A DNA stretch of 11,143 bases. Origin: an uncultured Eubacteriales bacterium. GTDB taxonomy: Bacteria; Bacillota; Clostridia; Oscillospirales; Acutalibacteraceae. Positions 1-6,017 of the stretch are shown piece after piece (the first letter of the stretch is position 1; each line of letters begins with the position of its first letter). Under the pieces are notes generated by a model that was not told where the DNA came from, did no database searches, and worked only from the letters and a program-made list of their open reading frames with translations. Made by a program: the position numbers and the translations under genes. The stretch is taken from contig ONVG01000033.1 of assembly GCA_900321195.1 (NCBI GenBank), positions 1 to 11,143 on the forward strand, read 5' to 3'.

Positions 1-138
1 CTTGGCATTTTGATGGTTTTGATTAAATTGTATTTGATTTCCAGAAAGATAGTCCTCAACTTGTTCTATTTCACTTTGCCTGATATTATTATTATTATTA
101 TCGCTAGGTTTATCATTATTTATCTGCTTATTATGCAT
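1..138 (-). CDS. Partial Asn-rich protein, N-terminal 46 codons, function unknown
   Basis: Reading the minus strand from the ATG at 138 gives 46 stop-free codons that run off the left edge. The peptide is very polar: it starts MHNKQINNDKPSD, has a run of five Asn at residues 14-18, then an acidic stretch (SEIEQVEDYLSG) and a Gln/Asn-rich part. A promoter-like TTGAAT-N16-TATAAT lies just upstream (158-185) and would give a leader of only about 12 bases. No clear Shine-Dalgarno is visible, which weakens the call. The overlapping plus-strand frame (10-192) is also open, but it encodes an Ile-rich string that looks like a shadow of the AAT repeats. I do not recognise the family. The region is clearly more AT-rich than the genes to the right. 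Only the amino end is visible, so the C-terminal domains that would identify it are missing. Confidence 0.4.
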   Translation of the reverse strand, partial: MHNKQINNDKPSDNNNNNIRQSEIEQVEDYLSGNQIQFNQNHQNAK

Positions 139-157
139 TGTTTTACGCTATTCATAT

Positions 158-185
158 ATTATACCAAATTTTTGAAGATATTCAA
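158..185 (-). promoter_or_regulatory. Putative promoter for the minus-strand ORF at 138
   Basis: On the minus strand there is a perfect -10 TATAAT (158-163) and a -35 TTGAAT (180-185) with a 16-base spacer. The predicted transcript would start about 12 bases before the ATG at 138. The surroundings are very AT-rich, so a chance match is possible. Confidence 0.4.
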
Positions 186-287
186 CAGTTGAATTACAAA
201 AAACAGGGGAAAATTAAAACTTTGAGTTTAAAAACCATTTTATTTCAACAACTAAAAACCGCGTGGATAAACTTCCGAATAACATAT

Positions 288-475
288 CAGAGCGGAGCGG
301 AGTGCCTCCGCGGTCGATTACGTTCTCGCGCGGTAAAGCGCGCTTACTTTGCATTAGCCTACACTGCTATGCACGCACATCCGGTGCGGCGGCGCATGGG
401 CGCCGGTTTTCTACGTCCGCCGACACGCCCCTTACGGTGCGCTTTACGGCTATTACATCAAAACGGCGCTTTTAC
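288..475. repeat. GC-rich intergenic island with clustered inverted repeats (possible dispersed element or structured RNA)
   Basis: This is the only strongly GC-rich non-coding stretch in the window, and it sits in AT-rich flanks. It contains several short hairpins. GCGGAG (297-302) and CTCCGC (306-311) form a stem with a 3-base loop, preceded by a tandem copy of GCGGA. GCGCG (328-332) pairs with CGCGC (339-343). CGGCGC (390-395) pairs with GCGCCG (400-405) around a 4-base loop, in competition with CCGGTGC (381-387) pairing GCGCCGG (400-406). Two overlapping plus-strand frames are open across it, but both give Arg/Ala/Cys-rich peptides of shadow character and neither has a ribosome site. From memory, similar GC-rich segments occur between genes in Ruminococcus-type genomes, which suggests a dispersed repeat; this is recollection, not a search result. 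It ends shortly before the promoter at 483. Confidence 0.5.
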
Positions 476-482
476 TTTATTC

Positions 483-511
483 TTGACAATCGGATAAAAA
501 AATGGGATAAT
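483..511 (+). promoter_or_regulatory. Near-consensus sigma-A promoter for the ACT/PFL genes
   Basis: A perfect -35 TTGACA (483-488), a 17-base spacer and a -10 GATAAT (506-511) are visible, with a TG one base upstream of the -10 (extended -10). Transcription would start near 518 and leave a leader of about 70 bases. Nothing in the leader resembles a known riboswitch. A small GC hairpin (CGGCT 560-564, AGCCG 568-572) sits directly in front of the AGGAGG at 574-579. Confidence 0.8.
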
Positions 512-586
512 TCTTATTGTAATGCATGAGCTGATTTTTGGCTTTATGTAAGATTTCATCGGCTGACAGCCGCAGGAGGTTTTTTT

Positions 587-856
587 ATGAATGCAGTAAT
601 TACAGTACTCGGAAAAGATAATGTCGGAATACTTGCAAATGTTTCAAGTGAATGTGCTAAGGTAGGCGTTAATATAATCGAGGTAACACAGTCTATTCTA
701 CAGGGAATGTTCGCTATGATAATGTTTGTAGATATAACAGCCTGCACAGTTCCTTTCTCGGAGCTTGTAGATTCTCTTACGGCTAAGGGCGAGGAAATGG
801 GCGTTAAGATACATGTCATGCATGAGGATATCTTTAACGCTATGCATAAGATCTGA
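587..856 (+). CDS. ACT domain-containing protein, UPF0237 family
   Basis: This encodes an 89-residue protein made almost entirely of one ACT domain, the small ligand-binding fold that usually senses amino acids. The N-terminus has the expected strand (AVITVLGKDN, residues 3-12) followed by GILANVSSECAKVGVNI, the helix and turn where ACT domains bind their ligand. Two further strand-like segments follow, around residues 43-50 and 74-78. No catalytic domain is attached. The start is set by AGGAGG at 574-579, seven bases before the ATG. The next gene begins 19 bases after the stop, so the two are surely co-transcribed. Stand-alone ACT proteins of this family are commonly found beside UPF0210 genes, as here, so it probably modulates that partner. 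The ligand is unknown. Confidence 0.9.
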   Translation: MNAVITVLGKDNVGILANVSSECAKVGVNIIEVTQSILQGMFAMIMFVDITACTVPFSELVDSLTAKGEEMGVKIHVMHEDIFNAMHKI

Positions 857-875
857 TAAAGGATGGTTTTGCTTA

Positions 876-2234
876 ATGATAAATTCACATGATATACTTG
901 AAACTATCAATATGATAGATAATGAAAACCTTGATGTGAGAACTATCACTATGGGTATCTCGTTGCTTGACTGTATTGATGAAAATATAGATAAGGCCTG
1001 CACAAAGCTTTATGATAAGATATGCCGCTATGCTCAGAACCTCGTCAGGACAGGTGAGGATATCAGCAAGGAATACGGTATTCCGATAATACATAAGAGA
1101 ATAGCTGTTACGCCTGTGGCTATGCTTGCGGCGGCTTGTCCTTCGATGAGTCCCGTTAAATTCGCCGCTGCTCTCGACAGAGCTGCCGATACTGTCGGAG
1201 TTAACTTTGTAGGCGGTTATTCCGCTCTTGTGCACAAGGGCTTTGCTCCCGGCGACTATGCGCTTATCGAGAGTATTCCCGAAGCTCTTGCAACCACTGA
1301 AAAGGTCTGCTCATCCGTAAATATAGGCAGTACGAAAGCCGGAATAAATATGGACGCAGTTCAGAAGATGGGACATGTTATCAGAAAAGCCGCCGAGCTT
1401 ACTGCTGACCGTGACTGCATAGGCGCAGCTAAGCTTGTTGTTTTCTGCAATGCGCCGGAGGATAATCCGTTTATGGCAGGCGCTTTTCATGGTCCGGGTG
1501 AAGCCGACTGTGTTATAAATGTAGGCGTTTCAGGTCCCGGAGTTGTAAGGGCGGCTCTTGCCAAGGCTGATAACTGCAATATAACCGAGGTCGCTGATAT
1601 AGTAAAGAAAACTGCCTTTAAAATAACAAGAATGGGACAGCTTGTGGCTCAGGAAGCTTCAAAGCGTTTGAGTGTTCCTTTCGGTATAGTTGACCTTTCA
1701 CTTGCGCCCACACCTGCTATCGGTGATTCTGTAGCTTATATACTTGAAGAAATGGGTCTTGAGCAGTGCGGCGCTCACGGTACGACTGCTTGTCTTGCTT
1801 TGCTCAATGATGCAGTCAAAAAGGGCGGCGTAATGGCGTCATCACATGTCGGCGGTCTTTCGGGCGCGTTTATCCCTGTTACCGAGGATGCCGGAATGAT
1901 AGAGGCCGCAAGAAGCAAGGCGCTTACTCTTACGAAGCTTGAAGCTATGACTGCGGTATGCTCTGTGGGTCTTGATATGATAGCTATTCCCGGCGATACG
2001 AGCGCTGATATAATTTCGGGAATAATAGCCGATGAAGCCGCTATAGGCATGGTAAACTCAAAGACTACCGCTGTAAGACTTATTCCGGCTATCGGAAAGA
2101 AGGCAGGCGAGGAGCTTAATTTCGGCGGTCTTTTGGGTAACGGTCCTATCATGGATGTCAACCCGAAATCTCCTGCAAAATTCATCTCCCGCGGCGGCAG
2201 AATACCTGCTCCTATGCAGAGCCTTAAAAACTGA
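876..2234 (+). CDS. PFL family protein, UPF0210 (DUF711)
   Basis: This encodes 452 residues, the usual size for UPF0210. The family is called PFL-like because of a distant structural resemblance to pyruvate formate-lyase and related barrels, but its reaction is not established. Visible family features are the N-terminal INSHDILETINMIDNENLDV, a Gly-rich segment (VGVSGPGVVRAA, about residues 211-222) and a C-terminal block with PGDTSADIISGIIADEAA and FGGLLGNGPIM. An in-frame ATG at 813 lies inside the preceding gene and has no ribosome site. The ATG at 876 follows AAAGGA (858-863) and starts at the family's normal N-terminus, so I use it. There is no signal peptide or membrane segment, so it should be cytoplasmic. 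It forms a two-gene operon with the ACT protein and ends at the hairpin at 2248-2280. Confidence 0.9.
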   Translation: MINSHDILETINMIDNENLDVRTITMGISLLDCIDENIDKACTKLYDKICRYAQNLVRTGEDISKEYGIPIIHKRIAVTPVAMLAAACPSMSPVKFAAALDRAADTVGVNFVGGYSALVHKGFAPGDYALIESIPEALATTEKVCSSVNIGSTKAGINMDAVQKMGHVIRKAAELTADRDCIGAAKLVVFCNAPEDNPFMAGAFHGPGEADCVINVGVSGPGVVRAALAKADNCNITEVADIVKKTAFKITRMGQLVAQEASKRLSVPFGIVDLSLAPTPAIGDSVAYILEEMGLEQCGAHGTTACLALLNDAVKKGGVMASSHVGGLSGAFIPVTEDAGMIEAARSKALTLTKLEAMTAVCSVGLDMIAIPGDTSADIISGIIADEAAIGMVNSKTTAVRLIPAIGKKAGEELNFGGLLGNGPIMDVNPKSPAKFISRGGRIPAPMQSLKN

Positions 2235-2239
2235 TAAAC

Positions 2240-2286
2240 AAAAAATACGCATGGCAGAACTCAAAATGTTTTGCCATGCGTTTTTT
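2240..2286. terminator. Bidirectional terminator between the convergent PFL and aldolase genes
   Basis: The arms CGCATGGCA (2248-2256) and TGCCATGCG (2272-2280) form a perfect 9-bp stem with a 15-base loop. Six T's follow (2281-2286) and six A's precede (2240-2245), so it can work in both directions for the converging genes. Confidence 0.85.
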
Positions 2287-2299
2287 GTATAAATTCAAA

Positions 2300-3277
2300 T
2301 TAAATGTTGCGGTCGTAGAGGAAGTGGAAAAATTCCGCGTAGTCTGTTCGCTTGTCGTGCGTGAACTGTATTGCGTCTCTTGGATGAAGATTTAACCGGC
2401 CCGTTAAAAGGTAGGGGATATCGTATCCCCAGATAAGACCTTCTTCCTTCAGCGGTACTATATGCTCCTCGATAAATCTAAGAAGCGGTGTGATGTGATA
2501 TTTCGGGTTTTTAAGGAATCCTAAAAGAAGCTCTGTCGGACAGTTTCCTGCGCCTCGTCCGAGACTGCATATCGTTGAGTCAAGATAGCTTACGCCCATT
2601 GTAAGTGTTTCTATGGTGTTTGCAAATGCCAGCTGCTGATTGTTATGCGCGTGTATGCCTATCTTTTTGTTGTACTTCTCACCGATATCAAGATATTTCT
2701 CCGCAAGCCTTCTCAGCTGCTCCGGATAGAGTGAACCGTAGCTGTCAACTATGTATATCTCATCTACACAGCTCATGCCGATAAGATTAAGCGCATCATC
2801 AAGATCCATATCGTTCGACTTTGATACAGCCATGATATTTATACTTGTTTCATAGCCCTTTTTGTTGCAGTATTCGACTATCTCCAGTGCTGACGGTATA
2901 GTGTTGATATATGTTGCAACTCTTACCATGTCTATCGGACTGTTTGCCTTGTCTGTAATATCGTTACGGAAATCTGTTCTGCCTACATCAGCCATGACTG
3001 ATATTTTCAGGTCTGTGTCATTGTCACCGACTATCGCTCTTATATCATCGTCATTGCAGAATTTCCATTTTCCGAATTTGCTTGTATCGAACTGCTCCTT
3101 TGATGCTTTATAGCCGAATTCCATGTAATCTATACCCGACTTTATATTTGTCTTGTAAAGATCCTTTACGAATTCATCTGTGAAAAAGAAGTTGTTTACA
3201 AGTCCGCCGTCACGCAAGGTACAGTCTACTACCTTTATGTCAGGTCGGAATGATACAAGCTCGCCCTTTTTTTTCAT
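2300..3277 (-). CDS. Aldolase catalytic domain protein of the DRE-TIM metallolyase (HMGL-like) family
   Basis: This encodes 325 residues forming one TIM-barrel domain of the superfamily that includes 4-hydroxy-2-oxovalerate aldolase, HMG-CoA lyase and isopropylmalate/homocitrate synthases. The signature VVDCTLRDGG is at residues 16-25 (R22, D23), an acidic residue follows in YMEFGYKA (E53), and the metal-binding HAHNN is at 209-213. These fit a divalent-metal aldolase that makes or cleaves a C-C bond next to a keto acid. It lacks the C-terminal regulatory domain of LeuA-type synthases and the Gly-Glu-Gln sequence that usually follows their RDG, so I do not call it LeuA. The substrate is unknown. 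An upstream in-frame start at 3325 lies over the -10 promoter; the ATG at 3277 follows a strong GGAGGG and is preferred. It is a single-gene transcript, divergent from the aminotransferase gene. Confidence 0.8.
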   Translation of the reverse strand: MKKKGELVSFRPDIKVVDCTLRDGGLVNNFFFTDEFVKDLYKTNIKSGIDYMEFGYKASKEQFDTSKFGKWKFCNDDDIRAIVGDNDTDLKISVMADVGRTDFRNDITDKANSPIDMVRVATYINTIPSALEIVEYCNKKGYETSINIMAVSKSNDMDLDDALNLIGMSCVDEIYIVDSYGSLYPEQLRRLAEKYLDIGEKYNKKIGIHAHNNQQLAFANTIETLTMGVSYLDSTICSLGRGAGNCPTELLLGFLKNPKYHITPLLRFIEEHIVPLKEEGLIWGYDIPYLLTGRLNLHPRDAIQFTHDKRTDYAEFFHFLYDRNI

Positions 3278-3313
3278 ATTTATCCCTCCGTTTAATTGCG
3301 ATATGACATAGTT

Positions 3314-3342
3314 ATTATACACCAATGGATTCCAAATTACAA
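3314..3342 (-). promoter_or_regulatory. Promoter of the aldolase gene
   Basis: On the minus strand, -35 TTGTAA (3337-3342), a 17-base spacer and a perfect -10 TATAAT (3314-3319) precede the ATG at 3277 by a leader of about 30 bases. That leader carries the GGAGGG ribosome site. Confidence 0.7.
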
Positions 3343-3393
3343 TCTTTAATTTGCTTTTTCCTTATTATTGCTTAAAAAATGACTTTCGTACTG

Positions 3394-3422
3394 TTGCAGT
3401 AAATGCTTTGATGTGTTATAAT
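3394..3422 (+). promoter_or_regulatory. Extended -10 promoter of the aminotransferase-trpS unit
   Basis: A perfect TATAAT (3417-3422) is preceded by TGT, making an extended -10. A weak -35 TTGCAG (3394-3399) lies 17 bases upstream. Transcription would begin near 3429, about 35 bases before the ATG at 3464. No T-box or other leader RNA fits in this space. Confidence 0.7.
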
Positions 3423-3463
3423 GTTTTTGTTATTTTTAATATACAGAAAGAAGATGCTTATTT

Positions 3464-4654
3464 ATGGAATATATACTTTCCGAAAGAGTAAAGACACTTA
3501 AACCGTCGGCTATAAGAGAAATATTCAAATATGCCGCAGACCCGACTGTTGTTTCACTGTCCGCAGGAAATCCTGCTCCCGAAGCATTTCCTGTAAAGGC
3601 TATCGCTGAGATATCCGCTAAGATATTTGAGAATGAACCGATAGCCGCTTTGCAGTACAGTGTTACAGAAGGATATGCTCCGCTCAGAAAGGCTGTTGCC
3701 GAGCGTATGAAAAGCAGATATAACATAGGTACCGATAATGATGATATCATCATAACCTCCGGCGCTCAGCAGGTAATGGATCTTATAACAAAATCTACCG
3801 TGAACGAGGGCGATACCGTTATCTGTGAAGCTCCGAGCTTTATCGGCTCTCTTAATTCCTTCCGCTCATACAATGCAAGACTTTGCGGTATTCCGCTTGA
3901 ATCTGACGGAATGAATATCGAGGCTCTTGAAAATGCTCTTAAAAATGAAAAGAATGTAAGATTTATATACATCATATCCAATTTCCAGAACCCTTCGGGA
4001 GTTACAACAAGCTTTGAAAAAAGAGTAAAGATATATGAGCTTGCGAAAAAGTATAATGTTATGATACTTGAAGATGACCCCTATGGTGAGCTTAGAATAA
4101 AGGGAGAGAATGTGCCGCCTATAAAGTCACTCGACAAGGACGGAATAGTTGCTTATGCAGGCTCTTTCTCTAAGGTGCTTTCTCCGGGTATGCGTCTCGG
4201 ATATGTTATCGCTCCTAAAGAGATAGTTCAGAAAATGGTAGTCTGCAAGCAGGGTGAGGATGTCCATACTAATGCATGGGCTCAGCTTGTCGCTCACAGG
4301 TTTATGACGGAGTATGATTTCGAGGCTCATCTTGAAGGTCTCAGGGATATATACAGAAAGAAAGTAAACTTCTGCACCGAGCTTCTTGACAAGTATCTTG
4401 TTCCTAACAAGATAAGCTATCAGCCTATAGACGGCGGTCTGTTCATATGGTGCAAGCTTCCCGAAGGCGCTGATATGACAGATTTCTGCAAGCAGGCTGT
4501 ACTCAGAAAAGTTTGTGTAGTTCCCGGAAATGCTTTCCTTACGGACGAGAAGGAGCAGTGCAGCTCTTTCAGGATAAACTTCTCTACTCCTACAGACGAA
4601 CAGCTTGAAAAGGGTATAAAAATACTTGGGGAGCTGGCTAAGGAGGTGCTTTGA
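3464..4654 (+). CDS. PLP-dependent aminotransferase, class I/II, MocR/LysN-like
   Basis: This encodes 396 residues of a fold-type I pyridoxal-phosphate aminotransferase. The PLP-binding lysine is K237 in SFSKVLSPGMRLGY. Asn176 in FQNPSG, Asp205 in EDDPYG and a C-terminal Arg in SSFRINFS mark the cofactor and carboxylate sites. The N-terminal SLSAGNPAPEAFP and the cofactor-phosphate segment TSGAQQVMD are typical of the group that includes 2-aminoadipate aminotransferase (LysN) and the aminotransferase half of MocR regulators. There is no N-terminal winged-helix domain, so this is an enzyme and not a regulator. The amino-acid specificity cannot be read from the sequence. The ribosome site (AGAAAGAAG, 3444-3452) is weak, but no other in-frame ATG is better placed. 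The stop is two bases before the trpS ATG, so expression of the two is linked. Confidence 0.9.
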   Translation: MEYILSERVKTLKPSAIREIFKYAADPTVVSLSAGNPAPEAFPVKAIAEISAKIFENEPIAALQYSVTEGYAPLRKAVAERMKSRYNIGTDNDDIIITSGAQQVMDLITKSTVNEGDTVICEAPSFIGSLNSFRSYNARLCGIPLESDGMNIEALENALKNEKNVRFIYIISNFQNPSGVTTSFEKRVKIYELAKKYNVMILEDDPYGELRIKGENVPPIKSLDKDGIVAYAGSFSKVLSPGMRLGYVIAPKEIVQKMVVCKQGEDVHTNAWAQLVAHRFMTEYDFEAHLEGLRDIYRKKVNFCTELLDKYLVPNKISYQPIDGGLFIWCKLPEGADMTDFCKQAVLRKVCVVPGNAFLTDEKEQCSSFRINFSTPTDEQLEKGIKILGELAKEVL

Positions 4655-4656
4655 TA

Positions 4657-5667
4657 ATGCCTGAAAATGTTGGCGAAAAGAAAAAGGTGATATTCAGCGC
4701 TATACAGCCGAGCGGTACTATAACTCTCGGAAATTATCTCGGTGCGCTCAGGAACTGGGTAAAGCTCCAGGATGATTATAACTGTATTTTTGCTGTTGCC
4801 GACCTTCACGCTATAACCGTAAGACAGGACCCGAAGGCATTTAAGCAGAATATACTTAATGCTTATGCGCTTTTCCTTGCATGCGGAGTTGACCCGGTGA
4901 AAAGTCTGTTCTTTATACAGAGCCATGTTCACACACATGCGGAGCTGGCATGGATACTCAACTGCTACACACAGTTCGGTGAGCTTTCAAGAATGACTCA
5001 GTTCAAGGATAAATCTCAGAAGCATTCCGACAATGTAAATGCAGGTCTGTTCACTTATCCCTCTCTTATGGCGGCGGATATCCTTCTTTATCAGGCTGAT
5101 GTTGTGCCTGTAGGCGTTGACCAGAAGCAGCATCTTGAGCTTACAAGAAATATTGCCGAAAGATTTAACGGAATATACGGAAATACATTTAAGATACCTG
5201 AGCCTTATATAAGCACTGTCGGTTCAAAAGTAATGTCACTTCAGGACCCGACCAAAAAGATGTCAAAGTCGGATGAGAATGTGAATGCATGGGTAGCTAT
5301 ACTTGATAAGCCCGAAACTATAATGAAAAAGTTCAAGAGAGCTGTTACCGATTCCGATACTGTTGTAAAAGTAGGCGAGGGCAAGGGCGGCATAAACAAC
5401 CTTATCGGCATAATGAGCGCTGTTACCAGCAAGACTGCCGAGCAGATAGCAGCCGAATTTGAAGGCAAGGGCTACGGCGATTTCAAGACGGCTGTCGGTG
5501 AAGCTGTTATCGAGGAAGTGCGTCCGATACAGGAGCGTTTCAATGACCTTATAAACAACAAGGATTATCTTGTTGAGACATACAGAAAGAGCGCTGAATT
5601 TGCTTTGAAAATATCACAGCGCACTCTTGACAAGGTAATGAAAAAAGTCGGATATGTTTTGAAATAA
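4657..5667 (+). CDS. trpS: Tryptophan--tRNA ligase
   Basis: This cytoplasmic class I aminoacyl-tRNA synthetase joins tryptophan to tRNA-Trp using ATP. The 336 residues match the usual bacterial TrpS length. The N-terminal FSAIQPSGTITLGNYLGA (residues 13-30) is the TrpS form of the class I HIGH region, and KMSKS is at 201-205. QYGVD-type recognition is represented by VPVGVDQKQHLELTRNIA. The ATG at 4657 has AGGAGG (4641-4646) ten bases upstream, within the last codons of the aminotransferase gene. A TTG at 4651 in the same frame is only four bases from that site and is less likely. Many clostridial trpS genes use a T-box leader. None is present here, because the upstream DNA is coding and transcription seems to come from the aminotransferase promoter. 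A terminator follows the stop. Confidence 0.97.
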   Translation: MPENVGEKKKVIFSAIQPSGTITLGNYLGALRNWVKLQDDYNCIFAVADLHAITVRQDPKAFKQNILNAYALFLACGVDPVKSLFFIQSHVHTHAELAWILNCYTQFGELSRMTQFKDKSQKHSDNVNAGLFTYPSLMAADILLYQADVVPVGVDQKQHLELTRNIAERFNGIYGNTFKIPEPYISTVGSKVMSLQDPTKKMSKSDENVNAWVAILDKPETIMKKFKRAVTDSDTVVKVGEGKGGINNLIGIMSAVTSKTAEQIAAEFEGKGYGDFKTAVGEAVIEEVRPIQERFNDLINNKDYLVETYRKSAEFALKISQRTLDKVMKKVGYVLK

Positions 5668-5670
5668 TAC

Positions 5671-5715
5671 AAAAGCTCAAGGTCCTGTATTATGGGACTT
5701 TGAGCTTTTATTTTC
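5671..5715 (+). terminator. Terminator after trpS
   Basis: The arms at 5671-5685 (AAAAGCTCAAGGTCC) and 5695-5709 pair over 15 positions with one non-Watson-Crick pair and a 9-base loop. A T-rich tail (TTTTATTTT) overlaps the end of the stem. Confidence 0.9.
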
Positions 5716-5724
5716 TGAATAAAA

Positions 5725-5767
5725 CACGAATTCCCCGATTGGTGAGATCGGGGGATTCGTGCTTTTT
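5725..5767. terminator. Second hairpin terminator between trpS and the XRE gene, probably bidirectional
   Basis: CACGAATTCCCCGAT (5725-5739) pairs with 5747-5761 over 15 positions with one G-U pair and a 7-base loop. CTTTTT follows on the plus strand. TTTTATT follows on the minus strand, where it would end the XRE operon that converges from the right. Confidence 0.8.
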
Positions 5768-5798
5768 AGGAGGAATGTATATGAAGTTAAACTTATAA
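5768..5798 (+). other. Strong ribosome site followed by a five-codon ORF
   Basis: AGGAGG (5768-5773) is well spaced from an ATG at 5781 that opens MKLNL and then a TAA (5796-5798). It lies directly behind the second hairpin and in front of the 3' end of the XRE gene. It could be a remnant of a gene start, a mini-leader peptide, or chance. Confidence 0.3.
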
Positions 5799-5810
5799 AC
5801 TAATTATTTA

Positions 5811-6017
5811 TTATTCAAAATAAAACAGGTCTTCAAATTTTTTGTCGAGAGCTATACATATCAGCAGGGCAAGCTTGGCACTCGGACAAAACTGATTATT
5901 TTCTATTGAGCTTATGGTCTGTCTTGAAACACCGACCAGTTCCGCAAGGTCTCCCTGCGATATACGTTTTTCCGCACGAGCTACTCTCAGGCGGTTCTGA
6001 AAACTTATCTCACTCAT
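5811..6017 (-). CDS. XRE-family helix-turn-helix transcriptional regulator (short, YozG-like)
   Basis: This encodes a 68-residue protein that is almost only a Cro/CI-type DNA-binding domain. RISQGDLAELVGVSRQTISSIENN (residues 18-41) contains the two helices of the HTH, and the remainder (ALLICIALDKKFEDLFYFE) is the usual closing helix pair of this compact family. The ATG at 6017 overlaps the TGA of the upstream membrane-protein gene (ATGA), which indicates translational coupling. An ATG at 6032 in the same frame would add five residues and cannot be excluded. There is no ligand domain. Small XRE proteins of this type commonly repress their own operon together with a small membrane-protein partner. 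The palindrome at 6427-6452, over the operon's -35 region, is the natural candidate operator. Confidence 0.9.
   Translation of the reverse strand: MSEISFQNRLRVARAEKRISQGDLAELVGVSRQTISSIENNQFCPSAKLALLICIALDKKFEDLFYFE

Noticed and set aside
10..192. Plus-strand open frame giving a hydrophobic Ile-rich 60-residue peptide
   Set aside because: It is the complement of AAT-rich minus-strand codons, has no ribosome site, and runs of Ile come from the ATT repeats. The minus-strand frame is more protein-like.
288..475. CRISPR array or tRNA in the GC-rich island
   Set aside because: There are no regularly spaced repeats, and no cloverleaf or CCA end can be drawn. The inverted repeats are local and different from each other.
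138..529. Two overlapping plus-strand frames (119 and 88 residues) across the GC-rich island
   Set aside because: Both lack ribosome sites, run through hairpin DNA and have an Arg/Ala/Cys-rich shadow composition. No recognisable domain.
556..888. Minus-strand open frame opposite the ACT gene
   Set aside because: It covers the strong promoter-proximal leader and the ACT coding region in reverse. It is a shadow frame.
876..2234. Pyruvate formate-lyase enzyme
   Set aside because: The protein is only 452 residues, and I see no paired catalytic Cys or C-terminal glycyl-radical motif. The PFL label is a family name only.
4420..4938. Minus-strand open frame of 172 residues opposite the aminotransferase/trpS junction
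   Set aside because: It is antisense to two well-supported genes, including the trpS N-terminus, and resembles no protein.
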